Assembly (NCBI RefSeq): GCF_000264905.1
Contig: NW_006763132.1
Coordinates: forward strand, 3,040,023-3,104,022
From: Stereum hirsutum FP-91666 SS1
Taxonomy: Eukaryota > Basidiomycota > Agaricomycetes > Russulales > Stereaceae
DNA length: 64,000 nucleotides
Direction of reading: 5' to 3'
The notes beneath the pieces are model-generated. The model ran no database searches. It was not told where the DNA came from and saw nothing but the letters and a program-made list of their open reading frames with translations. A program made the translations under genes and the position numbers. Positions 37,166 to 47,390 of this stretch are shown here, one piece after another. Numbering within the stretch: position 1 is the stretch's first letter; every line of letters begins with the position of its first letter.

Positions 37166-37994
37166 GTGCCAATAGCGAACTATATGGCTAAGTATATGGG
37201 TACTTAATAGGCTGGAGAAAATCTCAAATGTCCACTCTGAGGAACCATATTGGGGCAAAAGTAAATGCCATTCAATCACATAAAGGTACATTCCATGATG
37301 TACTAGACAAGAATACAGACAAATCCCACAGGGAAATAGGCTAAAGTATATGGACTGTGTGCAAGTGCAAGTATGCATGCATGTGAGAGGTCACATCTAA
37401 GAGGGTGAGCACCAAAAGGGAATGAAAATAGGAGTGAGCAGGGAAGGGAGGATGTGGGTGCAGCGAGGGAGAGCAACGGGGGAGAGCAGGGATGCGAGCA
37501 TGAAAGAGAGCACGATAAAAAGTGCGGGTGGAAGTGTGGGCACGGGTAAGGATGTTGGTGTAAGTGCTGATGAAGGTGGGTAGATCTGAAAGGGTGAGCA
37601 TGTGCGAACGAGGGTAAGCGAGAATAGGGTAACGAGCCCGTAAAAGATGTGGGAGAGGGTGGGAGAGAGGGTGGGAGGGATAGAGGAAGATGAGTGGGAG
37701 GGGCAGAAATGAGGTGGCTGCGCTGAAAAGCTGAGCGTACACGAACTACTCTGCATGCTGAGCGAATGCATGGCCGAGGTCGTAAAAGGCAAAGACAAAG
37801 ATCTGTAGCGGCTCAGGCGACTCGCCCAGATACTGTCACACTCTCAGAGGGGACAAACAGTAGACTTGACGGCATTGCTGTGGATGGTTTCCGGAACGTC
37901 GCCAACCTGGAACTGGTCTAAAAAATATTTGAGATAAACGGTGAAGGGACATACATTGGGGAAGTGAGATGTCGAAGTACTCGGATGGAGGCAT

Positions 37995-39265
37995 CCACTT
38001 CACCGAATGAGCGCGGGTGCGGGTGTGCACGCGAGAGGTCGCGCGTGGGCGAGCGAGCACCACATAGGCAAGAAATTGAGACCAGAGCGGAAGAGCTAAT
38101 GAGAAAGAGAGAATATAGATGCTGTGGGAGAGCGACGAGTAGGAGGAAGAGCAGAACATGGAGAGGGCCGCGAGAGGACGACTGCGAATGTCGACGATGG
38201 CGACTAGTTGCTCTAGAGGCTGCCGGAGCACTAGCGACGAAGAGCGAGGCGAGGACGAAGAAGAAGAGGTGGGGATGGTCGCGCGAGGGTGAGCGAAAAA
38301 AGGAGGATACGTTGACGGAGGGAGAGAGAAGAAGGGGCTACGGAGTTGGGGAAGACCAAGCGAGGGAGGGAGAGAGTAGAAAAGAGGATTGAAGCGGCAC
38401 CCAACGCAATCCACTTCACGGAGCGAGCGAGTGTGGGTGTGCGCGAAAGGTCTTGAGTGAGAGGACGAGCACCGAACCGTAAAAAATGACAAAAGCGGGA
38501 GTGAGCAAGAAAGAGAGGATGTTGATACGATGAGGGAGAGTGATGGGGGAACTCGATGGGGAGTGTCAAGGGAGAGCAGTGATACGATCACGAAAGAGCA
38601 CGATAGAGAAAGCTGAAAGCACTTACAATAGTCCGAACGTCCAGCGGGCCATCCAACCTTCACCAAACATCTTTCCCTCATTCTCACCTCCGCTCCGTCC
38701 ACTGCCCAACCGTCGCCGTCGCATCCTGGAGCGTATCACCGATAGGGTTGATAGGGTTGATAGTACGGCCCTCCTGGCTGCGGGTATCGTTAAGCGACGA
38801 TGAGGGAGTGAGGAAAGGAGGGCAAAAGCGAGTACGCCGTTAGCAAAAAGAGAAGAAAGGGGCGCGACGAGATTAGTGAGTGTTGCAAGTGGTGTATAGA
38901 GAGGACTATCTGCGGACCATGTCGACTTCACCACCCACGATTTCATTGACCAACGTTCCCTCCCATCCACTTCAACGAATGAGCGCGGTTGCGGGTGTGC
39001 GTGCATGCGAGAGATCGCACGTGGGCGAGCGAGTGCCGCATAGACAAAATAACCAAGACCAAGGGAAAAGAGCGAGTAAGAAAGAGAAGATAAAGATTCA
39101 GTGAGGGGGCGAGGGGGAGGCGGAAGATGAGAGGGTGTCGAGAGGGCGAGTGCAAATGTCGACGATGGCGACTGGAAGGCTGCCGTAGCGACGGAGAGCA
39201 AGACGAGGACACAAAGTAAAAGGAGGACGGGGATGGTCGGGAAAGGGTGGGCAAGAAAGGAAGGA
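37995..39265. repeat. Degenerate long direct repeats inside the nested element
   Basis: The segment starting at 37995 (CACTTCACCGAATGAGCGCG) recurs at 38968 (CACTTCAACGAATGAGCGCG), and similarity continues for about 300 bp at a steady offset near 970 bp; GTCGACGATGGCGACT is identical at 38190 and 39158. A third, more divergent copy of the unit starts at 38412, and a trace is visible near 37365. This looks like old tandem amplification. The long minus-strand open frames here are purine/pyrimidine-biased by-products of the repeats. Confidence 0.7.
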
Positions 39266-40042
39266 TGTGGATATGGTGAGGGTGAGGGTGCGTGGTGCGA
39301 GCGAAGGTGGAGATGGAGAGAGGGACGAAGGAGCACAAGTCGCGACTCGACGCGAAAGTCAACATCGGCCAAACACGGCCAAACAAAGACGTGGGTTGTG
39401 GCGACGACGCGCCTTGCAACTCTTGTTCTTCGTCTCCCACCCGACCTATGTCGTGCACAGGACCTCCCTGGACAACGATCGTGCAAGTCGAATGGATGTG
39501 GGAATGGAGGTTAGTATGACGAAAGGTACAGCGGCCGCGGAGGAGAATAAGAGCTCGGTGCGTCCCGTTCTTTTTCTGAGGTACCCCCTTCTCTATCTCA
39601 TCCGCTACCATCTCAAACAGTCTCAAACCCTCTCGTCAGCACCTCCTCATCGACCTTCGCCGCCTCCTTTTTCTTTCACGTGGACACAATACCCAGATGC
39701 GTTACCGGCGGCCTAGCATCCATCATCCACATCCTCGTCGTCGCCACCAACCCACCCGCGCCCAATCCGTCCTCTCCGTCCTCATTATCAACGGCATGCC
39801 CGATTGTGGTATCGCATTTGACGGGCCCGACGTACTTACCGAATCGTTACGTTGAGAGCAGGAGTTAGAAAGTGAGAGAAAGAGGGAGCATGAGTCTTCG
39901 AGTGCTGAAGTCCTGACTGAGAAGGCTGCGTTGCATGGGTTCGGGACGCCGGCGGATGTGTAAAACAATCGTACGTTCATTCCCTTTCGTTGAATATCTT
40001 ATCGCCGTTTTCTGCTCCGTATACGTCGCTGATGCTTCACAG

Positions 40043-40400
40043 GCTAGCGCTTCTCTACTTCAAGTACACCCTTTTCTTTTTCCGCCCGCCTCCGCCACCT
40101 CATCGCGCTCGCGGACGACGTTAGACCTCCCCACCTTCATCCAACTCGTGCCTCAATCTTTCCAGTGCAACACGGCCTTCATAGGCTTCTCCAACCTCGG
40201 CGACACCGACTCCCTGACCAAGACATGGAAGGTATGTCTTCGTTTTTATTTTGTTGTCTCTTTGTTATTCGTTTCAAGTTTTTTTTCGTGCCATCGGGCT
40301 GACGGCTCGAGAACCCCAGCTGGCGCCTCTGGCACCGACGATGCCAAGCCCAAGCCTGAGTTCAAGAACTATTCGAAACATAAGAGAAGGGCAGGTGAGC
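40043..40400 (+). pseudogene. Captured fragment of an AreA-type GATA-like domain gene
   Basis: After a plausible acceptor (ttcacag, ending at 40042), the frame reads into DLPTFIQLVPQSFQCNTAFIG and DTDSLTKTWK, followed by a donor-like gtatgtct at 40231. Beyond the intron-like stretch, another frame gives RLENPSWRLWHRR, and a third continues with FKNYSKHKRR. The sequence SLTKTWKV...RLENxSWRLWH is the core of the fungal AreA GATA-like domain (PF08550, DUF1752), which occurs in nitrogen regulators and many related proteins. The needed frame changes and missing parts show a non-functional piece. It sits inside the nested element, so it was probably copied from a host gene. Confidence 0.65.
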
Positions 40401-40564
40401 CTCTCCACGTCGACCCTCCTCCTTCTTCTTTCCCCTGAAACCTTTGATGCTGACGCTCTGTCCGCCACCCTTCCTCTTCACCCATGCCCCTTCTCTTCAC
40501 CCACGCCACCTGTCGCCCCCCACCTCCCTCTCTGGCGCCCAACCCCAACGGTAAACCCAAACGC

Positions 40565-41090
40565 CCCTCGGGGTCCGCGTCGAAGGTTACTACGAAGAGA
40601 TCGTCGACCAACGCTCACTCAACCCTTATCCTCTCGCCGTGCACGTCTCCGCCCTAAAACCCACCTCCAACCTCTCCGGCTACCTCGAGCGCAAGCTCTT
40701 CACGCTCAACACCGGCCACGCGTGCACCGCCTACTTCGGGTCCCTCCTCTTGTACCTCACCATTGACGCGGCGATTAAGGATAAGAGGGTATGTGAGGTC
40801 GTGCTTGGAGCGCTAGAGGAGGGCGGGGGAACATTGGTGAGGCGGTATGGGTTAGAGGCGGGGCTTCATCATCGGTATGTTCTCCCTGTGCTGAAGAGGT
40901 TTGAGAACCTGAAATTGAAGGAGGAGGTGATGCGCGAGATGGCAGCCGTTGAGGAAGCTGGGCAGAGGGGATAGGTTGTTGGGTCCTGTGGCGTACGCTC
41001 CGAAGAGCTCGACACTCTCAACTTGAGATGCCCCCACTCGAGCGACATCGTCTCCCAGCGCGCCGACGAGTCCCCGGAGTAGCGTGCTGG
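40565..41090 (+). pseudogene. Captured fragment of mannitol-1-phosphate 5-dehydrogenase
   Basis: The frame from about 40570 encodes VRVEGYYEEIVDQ, then YLERKLFTLNTGHACTAYFG, AIKDKRVCEVVLGALEEGG, LVRRYGLEA and RFENLKLKEEV. These line up in order with the C-terminal half of bacterial and fungal MtlD-type mannitol-1-phosphate 5-dehydrogenase (ERKLFTLNTGHAxTAYxG is its most recognisable block). The frame stops at 40971-40973. In the next frame LRKLGRGDRLLGPVAYA follows, which is the family's next block, so a frameshift interrupts it near 40945; further shifts follow. The N-terminal NAD-binding half is absent. The piece is part of the nested element and cannot make an enzyme. Confidence 0.8.
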
Positions 41091-41864
41091 GGTGTGTTTC
41101 TGACGCGTAGCTCGTGCCCAAGAGGTTCGCCACCTTTCTCAGTCCGAGTGCGCGTGGATTACCGAGGACAGCAGGGAAACGGGAGAGTATTTGGAGGTAG
41201 GGCACTGGAGAGACCGAGGGACACCATATGACAGTGTATATCCAGGCCGGACGAGGTATGTCTTTTGTTTCCCTACGTTTCGTGGTCAGGTTTCTTTCAC
41301 GCATTCAGATAGTACTGACTGTCAGTTCGACGGTAAAACTGGAGATCAGTCACAGCGCCCGCTGACACTGACGAATACGTTGCCGTCGTTAGAACCCATG
41401 TCACGTGCAGCGACCCAGACGTCGTCGCATGCCAGGCAGGTGGCGGGTATATGACGGATACGATGCTGACAGTAGCCTCTCACCAACGCGGACACCTGCA
41501 CTGTCACCAGCCGTGACCAGGAGGCCTCGGCGGAGAGCTGATCGTAGGTGTCGGTGTCGAACGGGGCATCGTGGGCCTGGAACCGAATGATGGTTTCACG
41601 ATGCACGCAACCATCGAGGACACTGTCCATCTCACCGCCTCTTTTCTTCGTCCTTCGTCATCTTTGTGATGATATTATTGTATTAGTGTTGCCTTGTATT
41701 TAGAGAAAAGTAGATCACAATTTTGAGTAATGTTAATATCTGTATCTGAAGTGGGCAATGTACATATGTAGATTGTACCAGTAGCAGTGTGAGAGTGAAA
41801 ATTAAACAAAGCGAGCTCAGCGCTGCCCCGGAGTCGCATTCGAAGCGACCCGTAGCTAGGTAGA

Positions 41865-41957
41865 TTTAGGCGTGTTTAGGCAGCTCTTAGGCGAGCGCCA
41901 CCGCGGAGGCGCGACTTCCAGTTTAGGCAGAATTTAGGAGCGGGGGAATTTGCTGAT
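41865..41957. repeat. Right subterminal repeats, right TIR and AT target copy
   Basis: Several TTTAGGC or CTTAGGC motifs (from about 41865) lead to the right end, where GGGGGAATTTGCTG finishes at 41955 and AT at 41956-41957 is the second target copy. The helicase frame resumes directly after it (GCT CTT ATG). Confidence 0.75.
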
Positions 41958-43187
41958 GCTCTTATGTCCCCCGACTACCGACGCCAATTTGCTCAAGATT
42001 TCCGAGACGAAGGTTCGAACATGCGCGTTGGTGTCGTAACCGATACTTGCACGTATGGTCTCGACTTGCCCAATGTCCGACGGGTTGTTGTTGCGGACAT
42101 GGATAGGACACCGGAGAATCTCAAGCAGACTATGGGCCGTGCAGGTCGGGACGGTCGTGAAGCAGTAGCCATTGCGTTCGCACCTCCCTGGGCTCGCAGG
42201 CCACCAGAAGGAGCCGCTCTCACAGGGAAGCAAGCACAAAAGGACGCAAAGCGACGGGAAACCCTACCAATCTTCACGCAGCAATTCTACAATCCTTCTC
42301 CAACCCTCTGTCCGCGGCGCGCTGACCTCCAGCATTATGGTGATGAGTTTCACCCCGAACTCACATGTGCATGCATCGTACACACTCCTGAGCCGGAACA
42401 GACCACAGACTCGGCCTGTGTGCAACTATGGATCGAATACCTTGCCGCTGAAGCCACGACTCCCCGTGCGGTCTCTCTTCGGTCGGATGGAACGTACCCG
42501 CCACTAGACACGCCTATGAAAGCCTCCCTTTCTGCCATGCTTCACACCTGGACAATTCGGCAGTGGGTTCCTTTCCGTCGCCAGCACAACATCTCAGAGC
42601 TGATGCCGGTGGCATGCTTCTGTCCGCGACACGTCCTCGAACATCTTGTTGAGAAGGCTCACGTTTGCACAACGATGGAGCGACTTGGAACGGTGATGGA
42701 TGGGTGGAAGCATTTTGCCACTCACGGAGAGCCACTCTTCCTGTGGCTCACGGTGATTTTGAAGGAGTGGAAGGATATACATGGTGAATGTCGGGAGTCG
42801 CAGGCTGTCGGTGTAGACTCCGGAAATGAGGTGGGTGGTGCTGATGAAGACGAAGACGAGGCGATGAGTGATGGAGTTGCAGAAGACCCGTCAATGGCAA
42901 TCAGGTCGACAACAGCGCCTGCCATCGCCGTTGCCACCATCAACAGCGCCACATCAACTCGACCTCGCGTTCTTTTGAGGTTACCAAACCCCGTCTCTCC
43001 ACCAACGTCTCCTTCGAAACGCACCTCCTCTTCGCAGCAGGATCTCGAGTCTCCGACAAAGCGCCGTCGCCGCACTAGGAATGCAGGGAAGGAGAACGTG
43101 ATGGAAACCGGATCCACGGACTTAATTTCGACTCTACAATAGTCTAGGTGCTACAAACCTACGTACATATTGCTACTTTATCCTATC

Positions 43188-46100
43188 CTATTCAGCTGCC
43201 CCACCAATAAATCCCAACAAAGCCAGTTCCCCACTCACAGAGGTGATCGGATTGGTCGGTGACCATTCAACTACTGGTTCCCCTGACTGCTCCGACTCTC
43301 TAGCTCCTTCTCCCTCCACGCCATCCCCCACTGATTCTCCTAAGTCGACCCATTCTCGTGTCGTTCGGGCAATGAACTTGGCAAGCTGGCCACCGGTAAG
43401 CTTGTGAATGCCTTCGTTGAATTCATCTCCGACAACGTACGGCTGGCGTCAATTTGGCTTGAAAGACATGATGTGCTCGAGCCGATAATGAAACCCTAGC
43501 CGGTTGATGTCACCGTTTGACTTCGGATTGGTATGTCTCCCGCCGTTCCGTTTGAAGCCGAAGAGAATAGGAAATCTCTCACGAAGCGCGCTAAAGCCCC
43601 CTATGTTGAGGCCAACGTGCTCCGCAAGGTGTTGAGAGTCGAAGGTATGGCTCTTCGAGTTGAAGAGTCGCTTGATCCAGAAATTGTAATGCTCTTGTAT
43701 AAGATCGAGTTCGACCCAATGGCCAGGCAGACCAGATGGATTTGCGAGGTAGTTGTTCAGGATAGCGTTGCGAAGGTCTTCGGGGAACTCGTACAGGAAG
43801 TTACAGGCCATTTCGAGAAGCTCTGTACCATAATTGGTAGAGCCCGCACCCCAAAACGAAAAGCGCAAAAGCTACGTCGTAGAGCGGCAGATTATATTTG
43901 AGTACACGCAGCCCGAACTCATGAGATCATAATGCTGACCTTGATGATCTCGAAGACACGTCCAATGTCGCCCTCTGCTATAGCGGAGCACAACATCAGA
44001 TACCAGCATGTTGTGCGCAGGAAATTGCACGTCGTTTGGAGAGCCTGGTCTTCGCCTATGGACGCTCTGGATGGGTCTGTCGCTGTCGCGACCTTTTTCT
44101 TCTTGCTTTTCGGTTTCTGTTTCTGACCACGGTTGGTCGTAGACACTTCCTTTGGTTCTGTATTGTGTAAATTAGGACTGATACAATGCAACGGCGAATG
44201 TGTTGAACTCACCGCCTTCAGCGCTGGTGGTAGCCTCACCGGGTGTGTCGTTCTCCGATGGTGCCACAGGGGGACCGTACACCGCATCAGTACGCTCAAC
44301 CCCATGTGCTGCATCATGAGCAGCAGAGCAGAGATAACGTGAAAATACTTTCGCTGCGAACACTTCCAACAGGTCGAACGTGCTGTCCTTCAACGGGCCA
44401 TCTGATCCGAAAAACCACTCTAGCCCCTCCAAGAGTGGTAGTTTTGTGGAGTATGACTTGCCGCTGTGCTCTTCACAAAGGAGACTAAGTAAGAGGCTCA
44501 ATGATCAGCAACAGACCTCTAGGAGTGAACAGAACGGGGCAATGAAAAAATCAACTTGAAAGAGGCTTAGTAGTGCTTACCGAAGAGCATCCAACATCAT
44601 CGCATCAAACCTATCTTCAAGAATCTGATGCCCAGGGTAAAAATCGCACTTCTCGGCGTTGAACTTCCCTCGCTCCATAACTTCGCTATCGTGGCGTAGG
44701 CCGAATATTGTGGCGCCTGTCGAGTCATGCCAGTGTAGGCGAAATATGTTCTTCTGCCAGTTCCACTTGAGGTGCCACAGCTGGATGACTGGGAGCGCAA
44801 AGTCGTGCTTGTCGTAAAAGGTGGAGGATTTTGACATGTACCGTTTGACTTTACGAATGCGGTCGATCGTGAGCTGATCACCGCAGATCATGATCAGCCA
44901 CTTGACCCAACTTCCAAGCACGCTCAGCTGCTCAACCAGCATGTTCCGAATGACCGCCACAGTACCAACGGTCGTCGATTCGTCAATGTCGTTGGTTCGC
45001 ATGCTGTGTATCTTCGACTTCCGGAGTGAGAGGGGATGCAGGGCATGTTTGGTTGTGAACAACGTTTCGGTGGGCTCGCGAAACTTTGCCAGCGAAGGGA
45101 CATGCTTGATCCAGACTCGAAGGACGGTACCCTGCGAGACTGCTTTGATGTGGTCGGTATTGATATCTTTGAGGAGTTTATCAACGGTAAGTTCGGCGCG
45201 TTTCTTTGCAAGAAGGTTTGCCAGGACGGGCTCTGGATCAAGGGCGCCCGGCGGAGCATCGACTAACTCAATGAGCGTACAGGCTGTGCCGCTCTTCACT
45301 TCATCCTTATGACCAAGAGTTTGTTGCCATGCTCGTCTCATCTTGTTTACGTTGTCGTATAGGAGGAGGAAGATGGGAGGCGACCATTGAAGTGCTTGAC
45401 CGCATGCACGTAAGAAGCCTGCAGAGTCTGTAGACAACGTGTCGAGGCAGGAATATATTGATCGTTGTGATATCGAGAAGCCTGTGCGGCTGAGAACAGA
45501 GATGATGTCGTGATGTGCATTGCATGTGAAAAGGAATATGCCGATGATTGTAGGGAACATGATAGCGTATCGGTAACGGAATACAAGTAGCGCCAGGATC
45601 GCAACGGTAGCACCCTACAAGGCTATGAATTAGTATCACCAAGTCCAACCAGAAGAAAGAGAGGTGAGCGAGCGACGCTTACCAGCCATGGATCACGACG
45701 CATAGAGGGCGGAACGCCCGTTGATTTCAGAATGTCTGGCTCTGATCCAGCTTCCACCTCCGACTCCGACTCCGACTCCGAATGCGAGCTCATGTCCCCA
45801 TCCTCCCCATTGACCGTTGACGATGAAGCGGACGAGCTAGGCTCATCGCTTTGCGCAACGACACCACCATCCAAAAGTGGGGAAGCTCGTGGCCTGTCGG
45901 TTGAGGTGGAGGGTGGCGCGGGTGGCGTTTGCGGGTTTGCGGTGGTCTCGAGAATCTTGCGGCTGCGTTCGTTGACCGAGATCGTGGCCGCAAAAGCGAA
46001 TGTCGCAGGGGCCGTCAGCGCGATTGCCTCCTGCGCTTCCGTGAGGTCCCATTTAAGGATCGATGACCACGAAAGGGGCATGCTGGGCGTCCGGACTAAG

Positions 46101-47163
46101 CCCAAGCTAGGCTCGAATAGTCTAGGGACCTCCACGTCTACGCGTTCCAAGACACGTAGAAGAGACCAGTTCATGAGCGCATTGCGTGTTGTATTATCTG
46201 GGTCAGGGGAAGACAGCGCCGGGAGCAATCGTTGTGAAGGAGGAAGCGCGTGACGGGGCAGCGTGAATACCGGCTCAATTGGAACACGGTCAGTGTATTC
46301 TTGTGCGAACCGGTGGTTAAACAAGAGATCGACGAGAGCGGCAGGGTGAGTTCGGAGGTCCTGTGACTTGCATCTAACGAATGCGGAGAGACTGAGCGCG
46401 ACGGGGGAGTTTGTGCTGAATTGGGTGTCCTTCGACAACAGCGCCAGTCCAAAATCTCCGATATTGTCAAAGCCTGCCTGCCGCATGCACCGGATTACGA
46501 GAAGGAGTTGCTGCTCAGCGGTGACCTCGAACGGCCAATGGAAGCGCGCACGGGAGCTGGAGCTGGTTGTATTGGGAGCGATGCCGTGAAACAAGTTCCG
46601 GGCAAAGGAACGTTCGAGGTGAGCGCAGAGTAGATCATCTGGCGAAATATTGGCGGGCGATGGGGTGGGTGGTGCAGAGAAAGATAGAGGGTAGGCGGGT
46701 GGAGTGTAAGATGGCGGGCCTAATGGATGGTGAGTTGTCCACGGTGCAGGGCCGGGACTATGTAGACAAATTAGCATCACTTCTTACATCCAAAACTATG
46801 CAACTGAGGATAGATATACCTGATGAAGCCTGGGTGTGGAGCATAAAAGATACCAGAGCCAGACGAAGGGGATGGAGGTAACGGTGTATTTGGGGTCGAA
46901 AGGGAGCGAGGATTCTGAATGAAAAGTTGAGGGATCGGATCCGACACTAAGCGACGAGTATAAGCACGACGAGGGGTCGGAGACAGTGGTAAGTGACTGG
47001 ATGGAGTATGCGTAGTGGTCGATGGCAGACTCGGAGGCAGGTGAGAGCCCAGGCGGACTGGGGTGCGAGGGCGAGTGGCGTCCTCGTTCCGCTCGTCGAG
47101 TCTAGCTGATACAGGTGCAGAGGGACGCCCCGCGCCAAAGGGAGCCTGTTCTTCTCCAGCCAT
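43188..47163 (-). pseudogene. DUF6589 protein with one in-frame stop
   Basis: Large agaricomycete protein of the DUF6589 family, function unknown. Six exons fit in phase: 47163-46820, 46757-45683, 45614-44581, 44484-44213, 44157-43940 and 43871-43188. The N-terminal half is Pro/Ser-rich with an acidic ESESESEVE stretch. The conserved part starts around residue 474: a hydrophobic LALLVFRYRYAIMFPTIIG region, FLLLYDNVNKMRRAWQQ (D near 560), WLIMICGDQLTIDRI (D near 719) and LWHLKWNWQKNIFRLHW. Later blocks are NYGTELLEMACNFLYEFPED, LPGHWVELDLIQEHYNFWIK and HVGLNIGGFSALRERFP. A basic KQKPKSKKKK could be a nuclear signal. TGA at 43451-43449 stops it after 1121 residues, but the same frame continues through VVGDEFNEGIHKLTGGQLAKF to TAG at 43188. 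This is a nonsense mutation in an otherwise clean gene. Confidence 0.82.
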
Positions 47164-47375
47164 AGTTGAGCTGCCAGCTCAAGCCAGCAGATTTAACTGT
47201 ATACGACAGGAAACCTATACACGACAAGCGTGGAGCAAGAACGCGTTCGAACGCGTCGCGGAGAAGAACACCGCGAAAAGTTCAACGCGTCGCGCCATGT
47301 GGAATTTCAAATGATCACACGATCGAGATCCGCGGCTGGCTTCGGCATCAAGGAAAAGGAACGAGTGTTTGCCCG

Positions 47376-47390
47376 AATTCAAACTCCGAG
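47376..47390. repeat. Right inverted repeat of the RecQ/DUF6589 element
   Basis: AATTCAAACTCCGAG, the exact reverse complement of 35710-35724, about 210 bp upstream of the DUF6589 start codon. The distance from repeat to start codon is nearly the same at both ends (214 and 212 bp). Confidence 0.65.

Larger units (their letters stand above)
36939..41955. mobile_element. Non-autonomous TIR element nested in the helicase gene, with captured host gene pieces
   Basis: A 5,017-bp insertion with imperfect terminal inverted repeats (CAG...CTG) flanked by AT on both sides. Removing it with one AT (5,019 bp, a multiple of three) rejoins the helicase reading frame as ...PYNSH-ALMSPDYRR..., which fixes the borders. 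It contains no transposase-like frame. From left to right it holds a subterminal array of CCTATAGG-type repeats, a region of long degenerate direct repeats, degraded fragments of two unrelated host genes, and a right subterminal array of TTTAGG repeats. The 2-bp duplication and subterminal arrays suit the CACTA-like/Plavaka group. The AATTTGCTG right end resembles that proposed for the Plavaka copy at 6134, so mobilisation by such a transposase is a reasonable inference. Confidence 0.8.
35939..43142 (+). pseudogene. RecQ-like helicase, broken by insertion and frameshift
   Basis: Superfamily 2 RecQ-like DNA helicase. Exon 1 is 35939-36214, the intron 36215-36271, and exon 2 runs from 36272 to 43142 if the insertion 36939-41955 and one AT copy are ignored. 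Walker A is LPTGGGKTL (about residue 53), Walker B is DESH, then FTGTASRSR, and after the insertion VGVVTDTCTYGLDLPNVRRV and motif VI TMGRAGRDGR. The C-terminal part has a Cys-containing region, an acidic stretch and a basic likely nuclear signal (TKRRRRTRNAGKEN). No HRDC domain is evident. Two lesions are visible. One extra nucleotide near 36470-36479 shifts the frame just before the DESH box. The 5,017-bp element splits the helicase core between PYNSH and ALMSPDYRRQ. Ignoring both, the summed exons give 708 residues with no stop. Confidence 0.85.
35710..47390. mobile_element. Candidate two-gene transposon: RecQ-like helicase plus DUF6589
   Basis: Two long genes meet tail to tail (helicase on +, DUF6589 protein on -) and are enclosed by a 15-bp perfect inverted repeat. 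Inside the repeat the two ends resemble each other again. CCACATGG occurs 79 bp in from the left end and, inverted, 88 bp in from the right; both are then followed by clusters of GCGTCGCG/CGCGACGC. Without the nested 5-kb insertion the unit would be about 6.66 kb. The symmetry, lack of other genes inside and decay of both genes suggest a transposon. I do not know a described family with this gene pair. Target duplications were not found, so the exact ends are uncertain. Confidence 0.5.

Noticed and set aside
37836..39486. Two minus-strand frames of 287-288 codons in the nested element
   Set aside because: They arise from purine-biased degenerate repeats; no transposase or other motifs.
40852..41304. 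150-codon minus-strand frame in the nested element
   Set aside because: Antisense to the mannitol-1-phosphate dehydrogenase fragment, which is recognised on the plus strand.
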